A DNA stretch of 64,000 nt from Tabrizicola fusiformis (GCF_013328815.1 NZ_JABUHN010000006.1:1-64000); one strand, 5' to 3'; counted from the stretch's first letter, positions 52,798-61,731 are shown. Notes: a model not told the origin generated them from the letters alone. Program-made: numbers and translations.

Positions 52798-53735
52798 GCG
52801 CAAACGCCGCCCCCTTCCATGCCGAAATTGCCGATGGCCCCGCCGGGGGCCGCGCGGTCTGGCTTTCGGCATCGGACGGGGTGCGCATTCGGGTGGGGCT
52901 CTGGGCGGAAGGGGCGCCGAACGGCACGGTCGTCCTCTTGCCCGGCCGCACCGAATATGTCGAGAAATATGGCCGCAGCGCCGCCGACCTTGCGGCGCGC
53001 GGCTATGCCACGCTGGCGGTGGACTGGCGCGGGCAGGGTCTGGCCGACCGCTTGCAGGATGACCGCATGTCGGGCCATGTCGATGATTTCGACGCCTATC
53101 AGCGTGATCTGGACGCGGTTTTCGCCTTTGCCCGGGCCACGGGGCTGCCGGAACCCTATTACCTGATGGCCCATTCGATGGGGGGCTGCATCGGCCTGCG
53201 CGGACTGATGCGCGGGGTGCCGGTGCAGGCCGCTGCCTTTACCGCGCCGATGTGGGGCATCCTGATTGCCGCCTGGATGCGGCCGCTGGCGGTGGCGCTG
53301 TCCACCGCGTCGAAATATTTCGCCTTTGACCACCGCTATGCCCCCGGCACCGGGCCGCGGACCTATGTGCTTGAGGCGCCCTTTGCCGGCAATACCCTGA
53401 CCTCGGATGCCGAGATGTGGGGCTATATGCGCGATCAGGCCCGCGCCCACCCGGAACTGACGCTGGGCGGTCCCAGCCTTGGCTGGCTGAAGGCGGCGCT
53501 GCATGAATGCCATGCGCTGGCGCAGATGCCCGCCCCCGCCCTGCCCGCGCTGGTGGCGCTGGGCACACAAGAGCGGATTGTGGACACTGGCCCGATCCAT
53601 GCCCGCATGGCACTTTGGCCCGCAGGCAAGCTCGACCTTTATGCCGGGGCCGAGCATGAAGTGCTGATGGAACGCGCCGCCCACCGGGCGCGGTTCTTTG
53701 ACAGCGCCTGCACGCTCTTTGGGGTGCATCGCTGA
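52794..53735 (+). CDS. Alpha/beta hydrolase (lysophospholipase/monoacylglycerol lipase-like)
   Basis: A 313-residue serine hydrolase with the nucleophile elbow AHSMGGCIG, the strand-turn VVLLPGRTEYVEKYGRSAADLAARGYATLAVDWRGQGLAD of lysophospholipase L2-like enzymes, and a C-terminal His in GAEHEVLMER. It has no signal peptide. The GTG start overlaps the SCP2 gene stop; the pair may hydrolyse and carry lipid ligands. Confidence 0.9.
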   Translation: MSANAAPFHAEIADGPAGGRAVWLSASDGVRIRVGLWAEGAPNGTVVLLPGRTEYVEKYGRSAADLAARGYATLAVDWRGQGLADRLQDDRMSGHVDDFDAYQRDLDAVFAFARATGLPEPYYLMAHSMGGCIGLRGLMRGVPVQAAAFTAPMWGILIAAWMRPLAVALSTASKYFAFDHRYAPGTGPRTYVLEAPFAGNTLTSDAEMWGYMRDQARAHPELTLGGPSLGWLKAALHECHALAQMPAPALPALVALGTQERIVDTGPIHARMALWPAGKLDLYAGAEHEVLMERAAHRARFFDSACTLFGVHR

Positions 53736-53756
53736 ACGGCGCGCCCTGCCCCGGCT

Positions 53757-53797
53757 TCGGATGCCTCCGGCGGGGATATTTTTGCCAAGATGAAAAC
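53757..53797 (+). repeat. Extragenic motif GGGATATTTTTGCC-AAGATGAAA, copy 3
   Basis: Reads TTCGGATGCCTCCGGC then GGGGATATTTTTGCC and AAGATGAAAAC between the converging hydrolase and trgB genes. TCGGATGCCTCCGGCG contains a short stem. Related motifs are at 2708 and 8687. I recall this as a common intergenic sequence in Rhodobacterales genomes. Confidence 0.6.
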
Positions 53798-53802
53798 GGC
53801 CG

Positions 53803-54891
53803 TCAGGGGGTTTCGCGGCGCAGCCGGGGGCGTTCGCGTTGCAGCCAAAGCGCGGTCAGCAGCAGCGGCGCATTGCCCGCTTCGCCCGTGGCCACCAGCG
53901 TCATCAGATCGTCAAAACCGATCAGGTGGCCGCGGATATCCTCGGCTTCGCCCTCGACACCGAAAACACCGGCGGCGCCATCGGGCAGGTCGCAGAGCGC
54001 GACATAGGAATAGAGATATTCGGCGCAGATGCCGGGGCTGGGATAATAACCCGCCACTGGCAGGAGGGCGCCAAGGGTCAGCCCCGCCTCTTCCACCGCC
54101 TCGCGCCGGGCGGCGTCTTCGGGGGTTTCGCCGGGGTCGATCCGTCCGGCAATCGCCTCAAGCTGCCAGGGCTGGCGGTCGCCGCGCGCGAAGGGGCCGG
54201 CGCGGAACTGTTCGACCAGCAGAACCCGGTCGCGGGTGGGATCATAAGGCAGCACCGTCACCGCATCGCCCGAGAGAAAGGCGGCGCGGGTGACCTGCGG
54301 GCTGAGGCTGCCATCGAAGCGGCGAAAGCGCAGGTCATGTTCCTCGACGGCGAAGAAAAAGGCATAGGGCTCGCGCCGGGCCAGAGGTGCGACATCGCCC
54401 GGGGCGGCGGGGCGGCGCAGACCCGCCGGGACGGCATCCGCCGCGCGGACGCGGGCCGCGCCGCGCACCTGCATTTGCGGCAGTCGCGCGGCTACGGCGG
54501 CGGCGGGCTTCACCCCGTAAAGCGCCATGATATCGCCTGCGGTGGCCCGCGCCTCGGCGCCCTGCGGCGGGGCCTTGCCAAGGTGCAGGCGGGCTTGCAG
54601 CGGGGCGCCAGCCCGCAATTCGGCCATCGCCGGGGCAAGGCCCAGAGCGGCGGCATAGAACTCCAGCCGCGTCAGAGCCGCCTCCGCAAGGTCGCGCAGG
54701 AGCAGGCCGGGCGCCTCGGCCCCGGGCTCTGACAGAAGGTGCGCCGCCCCGGCATCGGTCCGCAGGGCATGGTCCGGCAGCACCGCCGCCTCTGCTGCAA
54801 TCTCTTGCCCCAGCACCAGCGCCCGCAAATCCGGGTCGGTCAGCTGGCCCCACAGGAAAACCGCGCTCAAGACCAGCGCCGCCCGGCCCAT
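53803..54891 (-). CDS. trgB: TrgB: gamma-glutamylcyclotransferase-like plus Nudix hydrolase
   Basis: A 362-residue two-domain protein. The N-terminal third has a GGCT-like start (AVFLWGQLTDPDLRALVLG) and LTRLEFYAAALG; the C-terminal part is a NudF/ADP-ribose-type pyrophosphatase with an exact Nudix box, GRIDPGETPEDAARREAVEEAGL shape (G-x5-E-x7-REUxEExGU). In R. sphaeroides trgA and trgB contribute to tellurite resistance. Its ATG overlaps the trgA 3' end by 25 bases. It is the last gene of the phr-cfa-trgA-trgB block. Confidence 0.9.
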   Translation of the reverse strand: MGRAALVLSAVFLWGQLTDPDLRALVLGQEIAAEAAVLPDHALRTDAGAAHLLSEPGAEAPGLLLRDLAEAALTRLEFYAAALGLAPAMAELRAGAPLQARLHLGKAPPQGAEARATAGDIMALYGVKPAAAVAARLPQMQVRGAARVRAADAVPAGLRRPAAPGDVAPLARREPYAFFFAVEEHDLRFRRFDGSLSPQVTRAAFLSGDAVTVLPYDPTRDRVLLVEQFRAGPFARGDRQPWQLEAIAGRIDPGETPEDAARREAVEEAGLTLGALLPVAGYYPSPGICAEYLYSYVALCDLPDGAAGVFGVEGEAEDIRGHLIGFDDLMTLVATGEAGNAPLLLTALWLQRERPRLRRETP

Positions 54892-55307
54892 TCGGCGATC
54901 CAGCCGCCCAGGATGCCGCCGACCACCAGCGCCACCGGCGTTGCCGGTTCCACCAGAAGCCGCCCGTAATCCATCATCAACTGGAAGACGGCCAGCACCG
55001 CCTCCATCGGCCCGTCATAGAGCATCTTGGTTGACCGGCGGACCATCACCACGATGGCGAAGATCAGCAACACCCAGAACAGGATGATCCCCGAAGTGAG
55101 GATGCCCGACCCCGCCGCATCGCCATAGCCGCGCCCGGTGCGGTTGCCCATCACCCACCAGCCGCACATCAGCCCGACAAAACCCGAGGTTTCGCGGAAC
55201 CAGCGGGTTTGCGTGCCCTCGGGCAGCGCCGGGATGAAGAGATGCGCCGCCAGCGCCGCGACAAGGGCAAAGGCCACGGCGGCGGCAAGTTTCGAGGCTG
55301 TGGGCAT
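54867..55307 (-). CDS. trgA: TrgA membrane protein
   Basis: A 146-residue membrane protein with about four hydrophobic segments (AAAVAFALVAALAAHLF, SGFVGLMCGWWVMG, GILTSGIILFWVLLIFAIVVMV, PATPVALVVGGILGGWIAEW). Its size, start (MPTASKLAAA) and position upstream of trgB match TrgA, described with TrgB in tellurite resistance of R. sphaeroides; the biochemical role is not established. It starts 9 bp after the cfa stop, so it is co-transcribed. Confidence 0.88.
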   Translation of the reverse strand: MPTASKLAAAVAFALVAALAAHLFIPALPEGTQTRWFRETSGFVGLMCGWWVMGNRTGRGYGDAAGSGILTSGIILFWVLLIFAIVVMVRRSTKMLYDGPMEAVLAVFQLMMDYGRLLVEPATPVALVVGGILGGWIAEWAGRRWS

Positions 55308-55316
55308 CGGGCGTCC

Positions 55317-56525
55317 TTATGGGCGGGTCACGGTGATCTGCGTCACGTCGCAGTTTCCGCCGCCAAAGGCGCCCGCACAAGAGGTCAGGTAGAAATTCCA
55401 CATCCGCCGGAACCGCTCGTCAAAACCTTGTGCCGCGACCTCGGCCCAGCGGGCGTTGAAGGTTTCATGCCAGCGCCGCAGCGTCAGGCTATAGCTTTGC
55501 CCGAATTCGACCGAACCTTTCAGGGTCAGCCCCGCCCGCGCGATCTCGGCCCGCAGTGCGGAGGGCGAGGGCAGCATCCCGCCGGGGAAGATGTATTTCT
55601 GGATGAAATCCACCTGCCGGCGGTAAAGCTCGAATCGCTTGTCGGCGATGGTGATGGTCTGAATCGTGGCCGAGCGTCCGGGGTTCAGGCAGGCGCGCAG
55701 CCGGTCGAAATAGACCGGCCAATAGCGTTCGCCCACCGCCTCGAACATCTCGATGCTGGCGATGCCGTCATAACGGCCCGTTTCGTCGCGGTAATCTTGC
55801 AGGCGGATCTGCACCCGGTCGGCAAGGCCCGCCTTGGCCATCCGCTCCACGGCATAGTCGTGCTGGGCGCGGCTGATGGTCAGGCCGGTCACCCGCAGGC
55901 CGCGTTCGGCAGCAGCATATTCGGCGAACCCGCCCCAGCCGCAGCCGATCTCCAGCACATGGTCCCCCGGCTGCGCGCCCATCTGATCCACCATCGAGGC
56001 GTATTTGCGCCGCTGCGCCGCCTCAAGGCTTTCCTGCCCGGTGTCGAACAGGGCCGAGGAATAGGTCATGCTGCGGTCCAGCCAGAGCCGGTAGAAATCG
56101 TTCCCCAGGTCATAATGATGCGCAATGTTGCGCCGGGCCTGCCGTTTGCTGTTGCCATGCAGCCAGAAGCGCAGCCGCTCCCATGCCCGCACAAGGCCAA
56201 GCCCCGGAAAGCCGTCATAGACGCCTTCATTGCCACCCTGCATCAGGTCGAGAAACGCCTGAAGGTCGGGACTGGACCATTGGCCATCCAGATAGGCTTC
56301 GCAAAAGCCCAGATCGCCTTCGCGGATCAGCCGGGAGAAGACATCCGGGTCATGCACCACCAGTTCGGCCGCCAGCCCCGGTGCGCGGCCTTCGGCGCGA
56401 AAGCGGCGCCCGTCGGGCAGAACGAAATCCAGCCGCCCGCGTTCAAGCCGCCGGGCGATGTCGAAAACGGCAGTGAAATAGCGCGGCAGATCCGCCTGAC
56501 CCTTGGTATCCGTCAGAACCACCAT
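55317..56525 (-). CDS. cfa: Cyclopropane-fatty-acyl-phospholipid synthase
   Basis: Transfers a methylene group from S-adenosylmethionine to unsaturated phospholipid acyl chains. The 402-residue protein has an N-terminal lipid-binding part, then QARRNIAHHYDLGNDFYRLWLDRSMTYSSALF and the SAM-binding loop HVLEIGCGWGGFAEYAA, IASIEMFEAVGERYW and KYIFPGGMLPS. The ATG at 56525 has GGAGGGGGG upstream. It follows phr with a 60-bp gap. In R. sphaeroides a phrA-cfaA pair is part of the RpoE-dependent singlet-oxygen response, matching the promoter at 58012-58040. Confidence 0.94.
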   Translation of the reverse strand: MVVLTDTKGQADLPRYFTAVFDIARRLERGRLDFVLPDGRRFRAEGRAPGLAAELVVHDPDVFSRLIREGDLGFCEAYLDGQWSSPDLQAFLDLMQGGNEGVYDGFPGLGLVRAWERLRFWLHGNSKRQARRNIAHHYDLGNDFYRLWLDRSMTYSSALFDTGQESLEAAQRRKYASMVDQMGAQPGDHVLEIGCGWGGFAEYAAAERGLRVTGLTISRAQHDYAVERMAKAGLADRVQIRLQDYRDETGRYDGIASIEMFEAVGERYWPVYFDRLRACLNPGRSATIQTITIADKRFELYRRQVDFIQKYIFPGGMLPSPSALRAEIARAGLTLKGSVEFGQSYSLTLRRWHETFNARWAEVAAQGFDERFRRMWNFYLTSCAGAFGGGNCDVTQITVTRP

Positions 56526-56585
56526 CCATCCCCCCTCCCCAAGGGTTCTTGATAGCGGTATCAAATCACGTCTTCGCCCCGCCGC

Positions 56586-57995
56586 TCAAGCCTTTCCTTG
56601 CGCCAGCGCCGCCAGCGCCCGTTCGCGCCCCTCGGAAAGCCCTATCATGGGCATCGGATAGGGTCTCGCCGGGTCAAGCCGCCAGGAAAACGGTGCCGCC
56701 GCGAAGTAGGACAGCGCCTCCTCCCCCGGCTTGCGCGTGAGTTCCGCCAGCCAGCGGCGGCGATAGCGCGCCTCGGGGTCGAATTTCTCGGCCTGCGTGG
56801 CCGGGTTGAAGATGCGGAAGAACGGCGCGGCATCGGGGCCAGACCCCGCCACCCACTGCCAGCCCATCGCATTGGCCGCCGGGTCCCAGTCGGTCAGGCA
56901 TTCGGCGAACCAGTGCAGCCCGACGCGCCAGTCGGTCAGAAGATGCTTGGTCAGGTAAGAGGCCGCGATCATCCGCGCCCGGTTGTGCATCCGGCCCGTC
57001 ACATACATCTCGCGCAGGGCGGCATCGACGACCGGCTCGCCGGTCTGGCCCCGGCGCCAGCGTTCGGCCTCGGCACTGTCGCCACGCCAGGGGAAAGCGT
57101 CCCAGTCGGGCTTCCAGTTCTGCGTCGCCATCTGCGGATAATGGTGCATCAGGTGCCAGGCAAATTCGCGCCAGACCAGTTCCTTGAGGAAGGTTTCAGC
57201 GCCTGCATTGCCCTCTTCCACGCCGCGCCAACCGCGATGCCAGATGCGCCGGGGCGAGATTTCGCCCCATGTCAAGTTCTCGGACAGGCCCGACGTGGCG
57301 GGTTCGGCCAGAAAATCGCGGCGCTCGGCATAGGCGCCCATCGGGCCATCGGCGAAATCCGCCAGCCGCGCCAGCGCCGCCGCCTCGCCCGGGGATTGAT
57401 GCGCGGCCACCACCGCCGCCCCGCGCCGCATGGCGGCTGAAAGGCGCCAATCGGCAAGGCTGTCAGAGGGGGGCCAGAGGGCCGGCGCGGGCAACCGGGC
57501 CGGCGCCGGCAAGGCCGGGGCCACCGGCAGCCAGCGCACCGCCTTCCAGAACGGGGTGAAGACGCGGTAGGGGCCGCCCTGCCCGGTCTGCACCGCCCAA
57601 GGCTCGTGCAACAAAAAACCCGGGGCGCTTTCGGCCCGCAGCCCCCGCGCCTTCAGTGCCGCCTTGGCCGTGCTATCGCGGCTTTTGGCAACCGGATCAT
57701 AAAGGCGCGACCAGAGGACGCCTGCCGCCCCCGTTTCCTCTACCAGCCGCTCCAGCACCGCCAGCGCCGGACCCTGCCGCAGGATCAACCGGCTACCCGC
57801 CGCCGCCAGCCGCGCCGCAAAAGCCGTCAGCGCCAGTTCCAGCCGCAAGAGCGAGGCCGCCCCCAGCGCCCGCGTTTCGGGGTCAAGGATGAAAACCGGC
57901 AGCAGCGGACGCCCCGAGGCCAGCGCGGCGGCCAGCATCGGGTGATCGTCCAGCCGCAGGTCGCGGCGAAACCACAGGATCAGGGGGGCGGTCAT
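56586..57995 (-). CDS. phr: Deoxyribodipyrimidine photolyase (class I)
   Basis: Uses blue light and FADH- to split pyrimidine dimers. The 469-residue protein has the N-terminal antenna domain (LILWFRRDLRLDDHPMLAAAL) and the C-terminal FAD domain with WRRGQTGEPVVDAALREMYVTGRMHNRARMIAASYLTKHLL and CLTDWDPAANAMGWQWVAGSGPDAAPFFRIFNP. The ATG at 57995 follows AAAGGATTGCGC; a TTG 6 bases earlier is in frame. A sigma-E type promoter lies just upstream, and cfa, trgA and trgB follow in one transcript. Confidence 0.95.
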   Translation of the reverse strand: MTAPLILWFRRDLRLDDHPMLAAALASGRPLLPVFILDPETRALGAASLLRLELALTAFAARLAAAGSRLILRQGPALAVLERLVEETGAAGVLWSRLYDPVAKSRDSTAKAALKARGLRAESAPGFLLHEPWAVQTGQGGPYRVFTPFWKAVRWLPVAPALPAPARLPAPALWPPSDSLADWRLSAAMRRGAAVVAAHQSPGEAAALARLADFADGPMGAYAERRDFLAEPATSGLSENLTWGEISPRRIWHRGWRGVEEGNAGAETFLKELVWREFAWHLMHHYPQMATQNWKPDWDAFPWRGDSAEAERWRRGQTGEPVVDAALREMYVTGRMHNRARMIAASYLTKHLLTDWRVGLHWFAECLTDWDPAANAMGWQWVAGSGPDAAPFFRIFNPATQAEKFDPEARYRRRWLAELTRKPGEEALSYFAAAPFSWRLDPARPYPMPMIGLSEGRERALAALAQGKA

Positions 57996-58010
57996 GCGCA
58001 ATCCTTTTTC

Positions 58011-58040
58011 GCTTTACGCCCGCCCCGCCCGGCCGGATCA
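58011..58040 (-). promoter_or_regulatory. RpoE (sigma-E/ChrR)-type promoter of phr-cfa-trgAB
   Basis: On the minus strand TGATCC (58040-58035), 18 bases, then TAAAG (58016-58012). This matches the R. sphaeroides sigma-E pattern (TGATC...18...TAAG). It lies 17 bp upstream of the phr ATG in the 58-bp gap after the aminotransferase gene, so it is positioned to drive the photolyase operon under singlet-oxygen stress. Confidence 0.75.
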
Positions 58041-58053
58041 CCTCAGACCGCGC

Positions 58054-59286
58054 TTACAGCACCCGGTCCAGCGCCGCGATCAGCCGCGCCACATCTTCGG
58101 CGCTGGTGTAATGCGTCAGGCTCATCCGAAGCACACCCTTGTCAAGGTCCACCCCCATCGCCGTCAGCGGCCGCACCGCATAGAAGTCGCCCCCCCAGCA
58201 GGCGATCCCCTCGCGCCCCAGCGCCTCGGAGACCGGCTCGGCGGCGCGGTCCAGCGCCACGGCCACCGTCGGGGCGCGATCCTCGGGCGCACGCGGCCCG
58301 ATTAGCCGCAGGTCATTGCGCGCCGCAAGATAATCCAGCAGCGGCGCCACCCTGGCCACTTCCGCCGCCCGCATCAGTCCATGCACCCGGTTATTGCGGC
58401 TGCGCGCCGAAGCTTCGGCGCCGAAATGATGGTCATGCAGGCTGTCGATGTAATCGGCCATCCCGGCGCAGGCGGCGATCTGGGCATGGTCCGGCCCGGC
58501 GGGGGTGAACCGCTTGTAAAGGCTGCCCGCGTTGAACCAATGGCCCTGCGCCGGCAGTTCGGCGCCAAACTCCGCCCCGATCACCATGATGCCCTGATGC
58601 GGGCCATAGGTCTTGTAGGCCGAAAAGAGGTAAACATCGCAGCCCAGCTCCGGCACATCCGGCAGCCCGTGCGGCGCATAGCTGACACCGTCCACCACCG
58701 TCCGCGCGCCCGCCGCCCGCGCCAGCGCGCAAATCTCGGCCACCGGATTCAATGCGGCCACCACGTTCGAGCAATGCGGAAAGGCCACCAGCCGCACCTT
58801 GCCATCAGCCAGCAGCGCCTTGAGCCCGGCAAGGTCCAGAAGGCCGGTCTGCGGGTCGATCTTCCATTCACGGACCTCGACGCCTTCATCGGCCAGACGG
58901 CGCCAGACGCCGGAATTCGCCTCGTGGTCCTGATCGGTCACCACGATCGCCGCCCCCGCATCGCGCAGCCATATCCGCACCGAATTGGCCAAAACGAAGG
59001 TGTTCGCACTGGTCGAGGGGCCAAAGCTGACCTCTTCGCGCGCCACGCCCATCAGGGCCGCCAGCCGGGTCCGCGCTTCGTCCATCTCGGCACCGCCGGC
59101 CTGCGCGCCCGGATAGGGGGCATAGGGCTGCACCTTGCGGTCGGTGTAAAAGCGGGTCAGCCGCTCGACCACAGGACGACAGGGAAAGCTGCCGCCGGCA
59201 TTCTCGAAAAAAGCATGGGAAGACAGCACCGGCGAGGCAAAGGCCGGAAACTGGGCGCGCACGAAGTTCAGGTCAAGCGTGGTCAT
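58054..59286 (-). CDS. Class V PLP aminotransferase (cysteine desulfurase-like)
   Basis: A 410-residue class V aminotransferase-fold enzyme of the SufS/Csd-like group (FFENAGGSFPCRPVVERLTRFY, VSFGPSTSANTFVLANSVRIWL, TDQDHEANSGVWRRLADEGVEVREW). The PLP lysine is in LFSAYKTYGPHQG. It lacks neighbouring SUF or ISC genes and its catalytic cysteine loop is not obvious, so the substrate is uncertain; it may be a cysteine-desulfurase-like or kynureninase-related enzyme. It lies upstream of the phr promoter and is divergent from the solute-binding protein gene. Confidence 0.85.
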   Translation of the reverse strand: MTTLDLNFVRAQFPAFASPVLSSHAFFENAGGSFPCRPVVERLTRFYTDRKVQPYAPYPGAQAGGAEMDEARTRLAALMGVAREEVSFGPSTSANTFVLANSVRIWLRDAGAAIVVTDQDHEANSGVWRRLADEGVEVREWKIDPQTGLLDLAGLKALLADGKVRLVAFPHCSNVVAALNPVAEICALARAAGARTVVDGVSYAPHGLPDVPELGCDVYLFSAYKTYGPHQGIMVIGAEFGAELPAQGHWFNAGSLYKRFTPAGPDHAQIAACAGMADYIDSLHDHHFGAEASARSRNNRVHGLMRAAEVARVAPLLDYLAARNDLRLIGPRAPEDRAPTVAVALDRAAEPVSEALGREGIACWGGDFYAVRPLTAMGVDLDKGVLRMSLTHYTSAEDVARLIAALDRVL

Positions 59287-59681
59287 AAGGATCGGTCCTC
59301 AGGGTTCAGGTTGCGGACGACCCGGGGGGCTGGCGGCTGCCATGAGGATGTCACCACGGATCGCGCCCGGATCGTGGCAGGTCTTCCAGCCAGCCGCAGG
59401 GCAAGCCCGGCGGCAGAGGCCAAGGCCCCGCAAGCGGGACCACAGGCATCGCCGGAAACCTAGCCGGGCCTTTGCGGATTTGTAAAGACCCTCCCCTGCC
59501 GCAATCACAGGCGAATGCCCGCCTTTGCACCCGTTTCTGCCGCAAGAACATGCAGCAACCCCTTGCATCCGGGCCGACAATCGCCAAACTCACGTCCATC
59601 AACCGGGGACCGCCGCCAAGGCGGCCCTATCCGACCGGCGCCGCCACCCCGCGGCCCGGCCCATCTGCAACAGGAGCCCCT
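59287..59681. other. 395-bp divergent intergenic region
   Basis: Separates the class V aminotransferase gene (minus) and the solute-binding protein gene (plus). It must hold both promoters. I see no RNA gene, strong hairpin or repeat in it; small open frames on both strands look like chance. Confidence 0.5.
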
Positions 59682-60737
59682 ATGATCCGCACCGGCCTTT
59701 TGCTTGCCAGCGCCGCCACCGCCCTGGCCCTGTCGTCCGCCGCCGCGCGCGCCGACGATGCCGAACTGACTGTCTTTGACTGGGCGGGCTTCGGTCTGCC
59801 CGAGTTTTATCAGCCCTATATCGACAAATACGGCGACAAGCCGACCTTCGCCTTCTTCGGCGACGATGACGAGGCGTTCCAGAAGCTGACCACCGGCTTC
59901 AAGGTGGACCTGACGCAGCCCTGCTCGCAGATGGTGGGCAAATACCGTGATGCCGGGCTGATCGAACCCTGGGACACCTCGAAAATCCCGGCCTTTGCCA
60001 GCATGGACCCTGCCTTCACCGCCTCGCCGGTGATCAAGGATGACGGCGGGCTGTGGTTCCTGCCGATCGACTACGGCTATACCGCCATCGGTTACAACAC
60101 CAAGGAAGTCCCGGCCGAGGATGTCGCCTCGCTGGAGGTGTTCCGCAATCCGAAATATGCTGGCCGCATCGCACTGCCCGACAACACCGATGACGTCTGG
60201 GCGTTGGCCCTGCTGGCCACCGGCGTTTCGGACTGGACCAAGGTCGATGACGCACAATTCGCCGCCGCCGCCGCCTGGCTGCGCGAGGCCCATGCCAATG
60301 TGCGCGTCTATTGGTCGGACCCGGCCGAACTGGCCGCGCTGATGACCACGGGCGAGGTTCTGGTGTCCTGGACCTGGAACGATACCGTCATGCTGCTGAA
60401 GGGCGAAGACTTCCCCATCGGCTTCCAGCGGCAGGCCAAGGAAGGCGCCTCGACCTTCTTCTGCGGCTATATCAACATGAAGGACGGGCCGGGCAGCGAA
60501 GAGAAAGCCTATGATTATGTGAACGCCTTCCTGTCGGAAGGGTCGGCCAAGCCGCTGCTGGACAATATCGGCTATGCCACCACCAACGGCGCCGCCCTGG
60601 CCACCATCAGCCCCGAGGATCTGGCGCGGGCGGAAATGACCCCGGTGGACGGCATCCAGCTTGCCCAGGTGCCGCTGGATCAGGGCCTGCGCCAGCGGAT
60701 GCTGGAAGAGTTCGAGCTGATCAAGTCGGGCTTCTGA
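59682..60737 (+). CDS. PotD-like extracellular solute-binding protein
   Basis: A 351-residue periplasmic binding protein of the spermidine/putrescine type with a signal peptide (MIRTGLLLASAATALALSSAAARADD) and the family blocks LTVFDWAGFGLPEFYQPYIDKYGDKPTFAFFGDDDEAFQKL, WFLPIDYGYTAIGYNTKEV and YWSDPAELAALMTTGEVLVSWTWNDT. The ABC transporter permease and ATPase genes are absent from the window, so it is an orphan receptor here. The ATG at 59682 has CAGGAG upstream; a long frame from 59472 is open. A terminator follows 20 bp after the stop. Confidence 0.9.
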   Translation: MIRTGLLLASAATALALSSAAARADDAELTVFDWAGFGLPEFYQPYIDKYGDKPTFAFFGDDDEAFQKLTTGFKVDLTQPCSQMVGKYRDAGLIEPWDTSKIPAFASMDPAFTASPVIKDDGGLWFLPIDYGYTAIGYNTKEVPAEDVASLEVFRNPKYAGRIALPDNTDDVWALALLATGVSDWTKVDDAQFAAAAAWLREAHANVRVYWSDPAELAALMTTGEVLVSWTWNDTVMLLKGEDFPIGFQRQAKEGASTFFCGYINMKDGPGSEEKAYDYVNAFLSEGSAKPLLDNIGYATTNGAALATISPEDLARAEMTPVDGIQLAQVPLDQGLRQRMLEEFELIKSGF

Positions 60738-60757
60738 TCCCGTCCAGAAAGCCGACC

Positions 60758-60790
60758 CCGCCCGGAGCCAAGCTCCGGGCGGTTTCGTTT
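60758..60790 (+). terminator. Intrinsic terminator of the solute-binding protein gene
   Basis: An 11-bp stem CCGCCCGGAGC-CAA-GCTCCGGGCGG (60758-60782) followed by TTTCGTTT. Confidence 0.92.
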
Positions 60791-60794
60791 CACC

Positions 60795-60820
60795 CGTAGG
60801 TCGGGGTTCACCCCGACTCT
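60795..60820. repeat. Intergenic copy of the element found in pdhC
   Basis: A 26-bp sequence (CGTAGGTCGGGGTTC-ACCCCGACTCT) identical in reverse complement to 7585-7610 in pdhC. It lies between the terminator at 60790 and the 3' end of the aldo/keto reductase gene. Confidence 0.85.
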
Positions 60821-60843
60821 GTCCCCCGACTCACGCCCCCCGA

Positions 60844-61731
60844 TCAGGCCACTTCGCGCCCCAGCGCCGCCTGATACAGCCGGAACCAATCCACCCGCCC
60901 CGGCACCGCGCGCCGCGCCTCCGCCAGCCGGGCGATGCGCGGCAGGCTGTTGGTGCCCAGAACCGGCAGCACCCGCGCCGGATGCGCCAGAAGCCAGCCC
61001 ACCGCCAGCGCCGCCCGGTCCACCCCGGCCTCGGCCGCCATCCGGTCCATCAGGCTGCCCAATGGCCCGGTATCGGTCATCAGCCGCCCGCCGCCCAAGG
61101 GCGACCAGGCCATCGGCGGCAGGCCAAGACGCTGCATCTCGGTCAGATCGCCATTGGTGAAAGGCTCCAGCGCGTGCAGACCCAGCTCGATCTGGTTGGT
61201 GGCCAGCCGGTTCGCCATCGTCGCCTGCAAGGCCGCGACATCCCAGGGGCGAAAGTTCGACACCCCCACCGCCCGCACCTTGCCCGAAGCCACCAGCCCG
61301 TCCAGCGCCGCCCCCGTTTCGGCGAAATCCATGAACGGATCGGGCCGGTGGATCAGCAAGAGGTCGATCCACTCGGTTCCCAGCGCCCGCAGCGACCGCT
61401 CGACCGAAGCGGTCACATGCCGCGCCGAAGTATCGTAGTGCTTCACCGGCACATGGGCATATTCCCCCATCGGCGCCACGATGCCGCATTTGGTGACAAT
61501 CTCGATCCGCTGGCGCAGACCCGATCCGCGCAGCGCGGCCCCGAACAAAGCCTCGCCGGCATAACCGCCATAGATGTCGGCATGGTCCATTGTGGTGATG
61601 CCCTGATCGAGACAGGCCGCCACCTTGGCCCGGATATGGCCCGCCGTGGTATCGGCATCCTCACCCAGCCGCCAAAGCCCATAGACCAGCCGCGACAGCG
61701 TGACCCCGCCTGCGATTTCCACCCGTTCCAT
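60844..61731 (-). CDS. Aldo/keto reductase
   Basis: A 295-residue NADPH-dependent oxidoreductase of the YdhF-like aldo/keto reductase branch. The (beta/alpha)8 pattern includes DHADIYGGYAGEALFGAAL (active-site Tyr region), the Lys in EIVTKCGI, IDLLLIHRPDPFMDF and AVGVSNFRPWDVAAL. Substrate unknown. The ATG at 61731 has GGGAGGGCAGG upstream. The open frame continues through the tmRNA gene to 62019, which is a shadow. Confidence 0.92.
   Translation of the reverse strand: MERVEIAGGVTLSRLVYGLWRLGEDADTTAGHIRAKVAACLDQGITTMDHADIYGGYAGEALFGAALRGSGLRQRIEIVTKCGIVAPMGEYAHVPVKHYDTSARHVTASVERSLRALGTEWIDLLLIHRPDPFMDFAETGAALDGLVASGKVRAVGVSNFRPWDVAALQATMANRLATNQIELGLHALEPFTNGDLTEMQRLGLPPMAWSPLGGGRLMTDTGPLGSLMDRMAAEAGVDRAALAVGWLLAHPARVLPVLGTNSLPRIARLAEARRAVPGRVDWFRLYQAALGREVA

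Noticed and set aside
59472-59681. N-terminal extension of the solute-binding protein
   Set aside because: Would place 70 Pro/Arg-rich residues before a perfect signal peptide; ATG 59682 has its own ribosome site.
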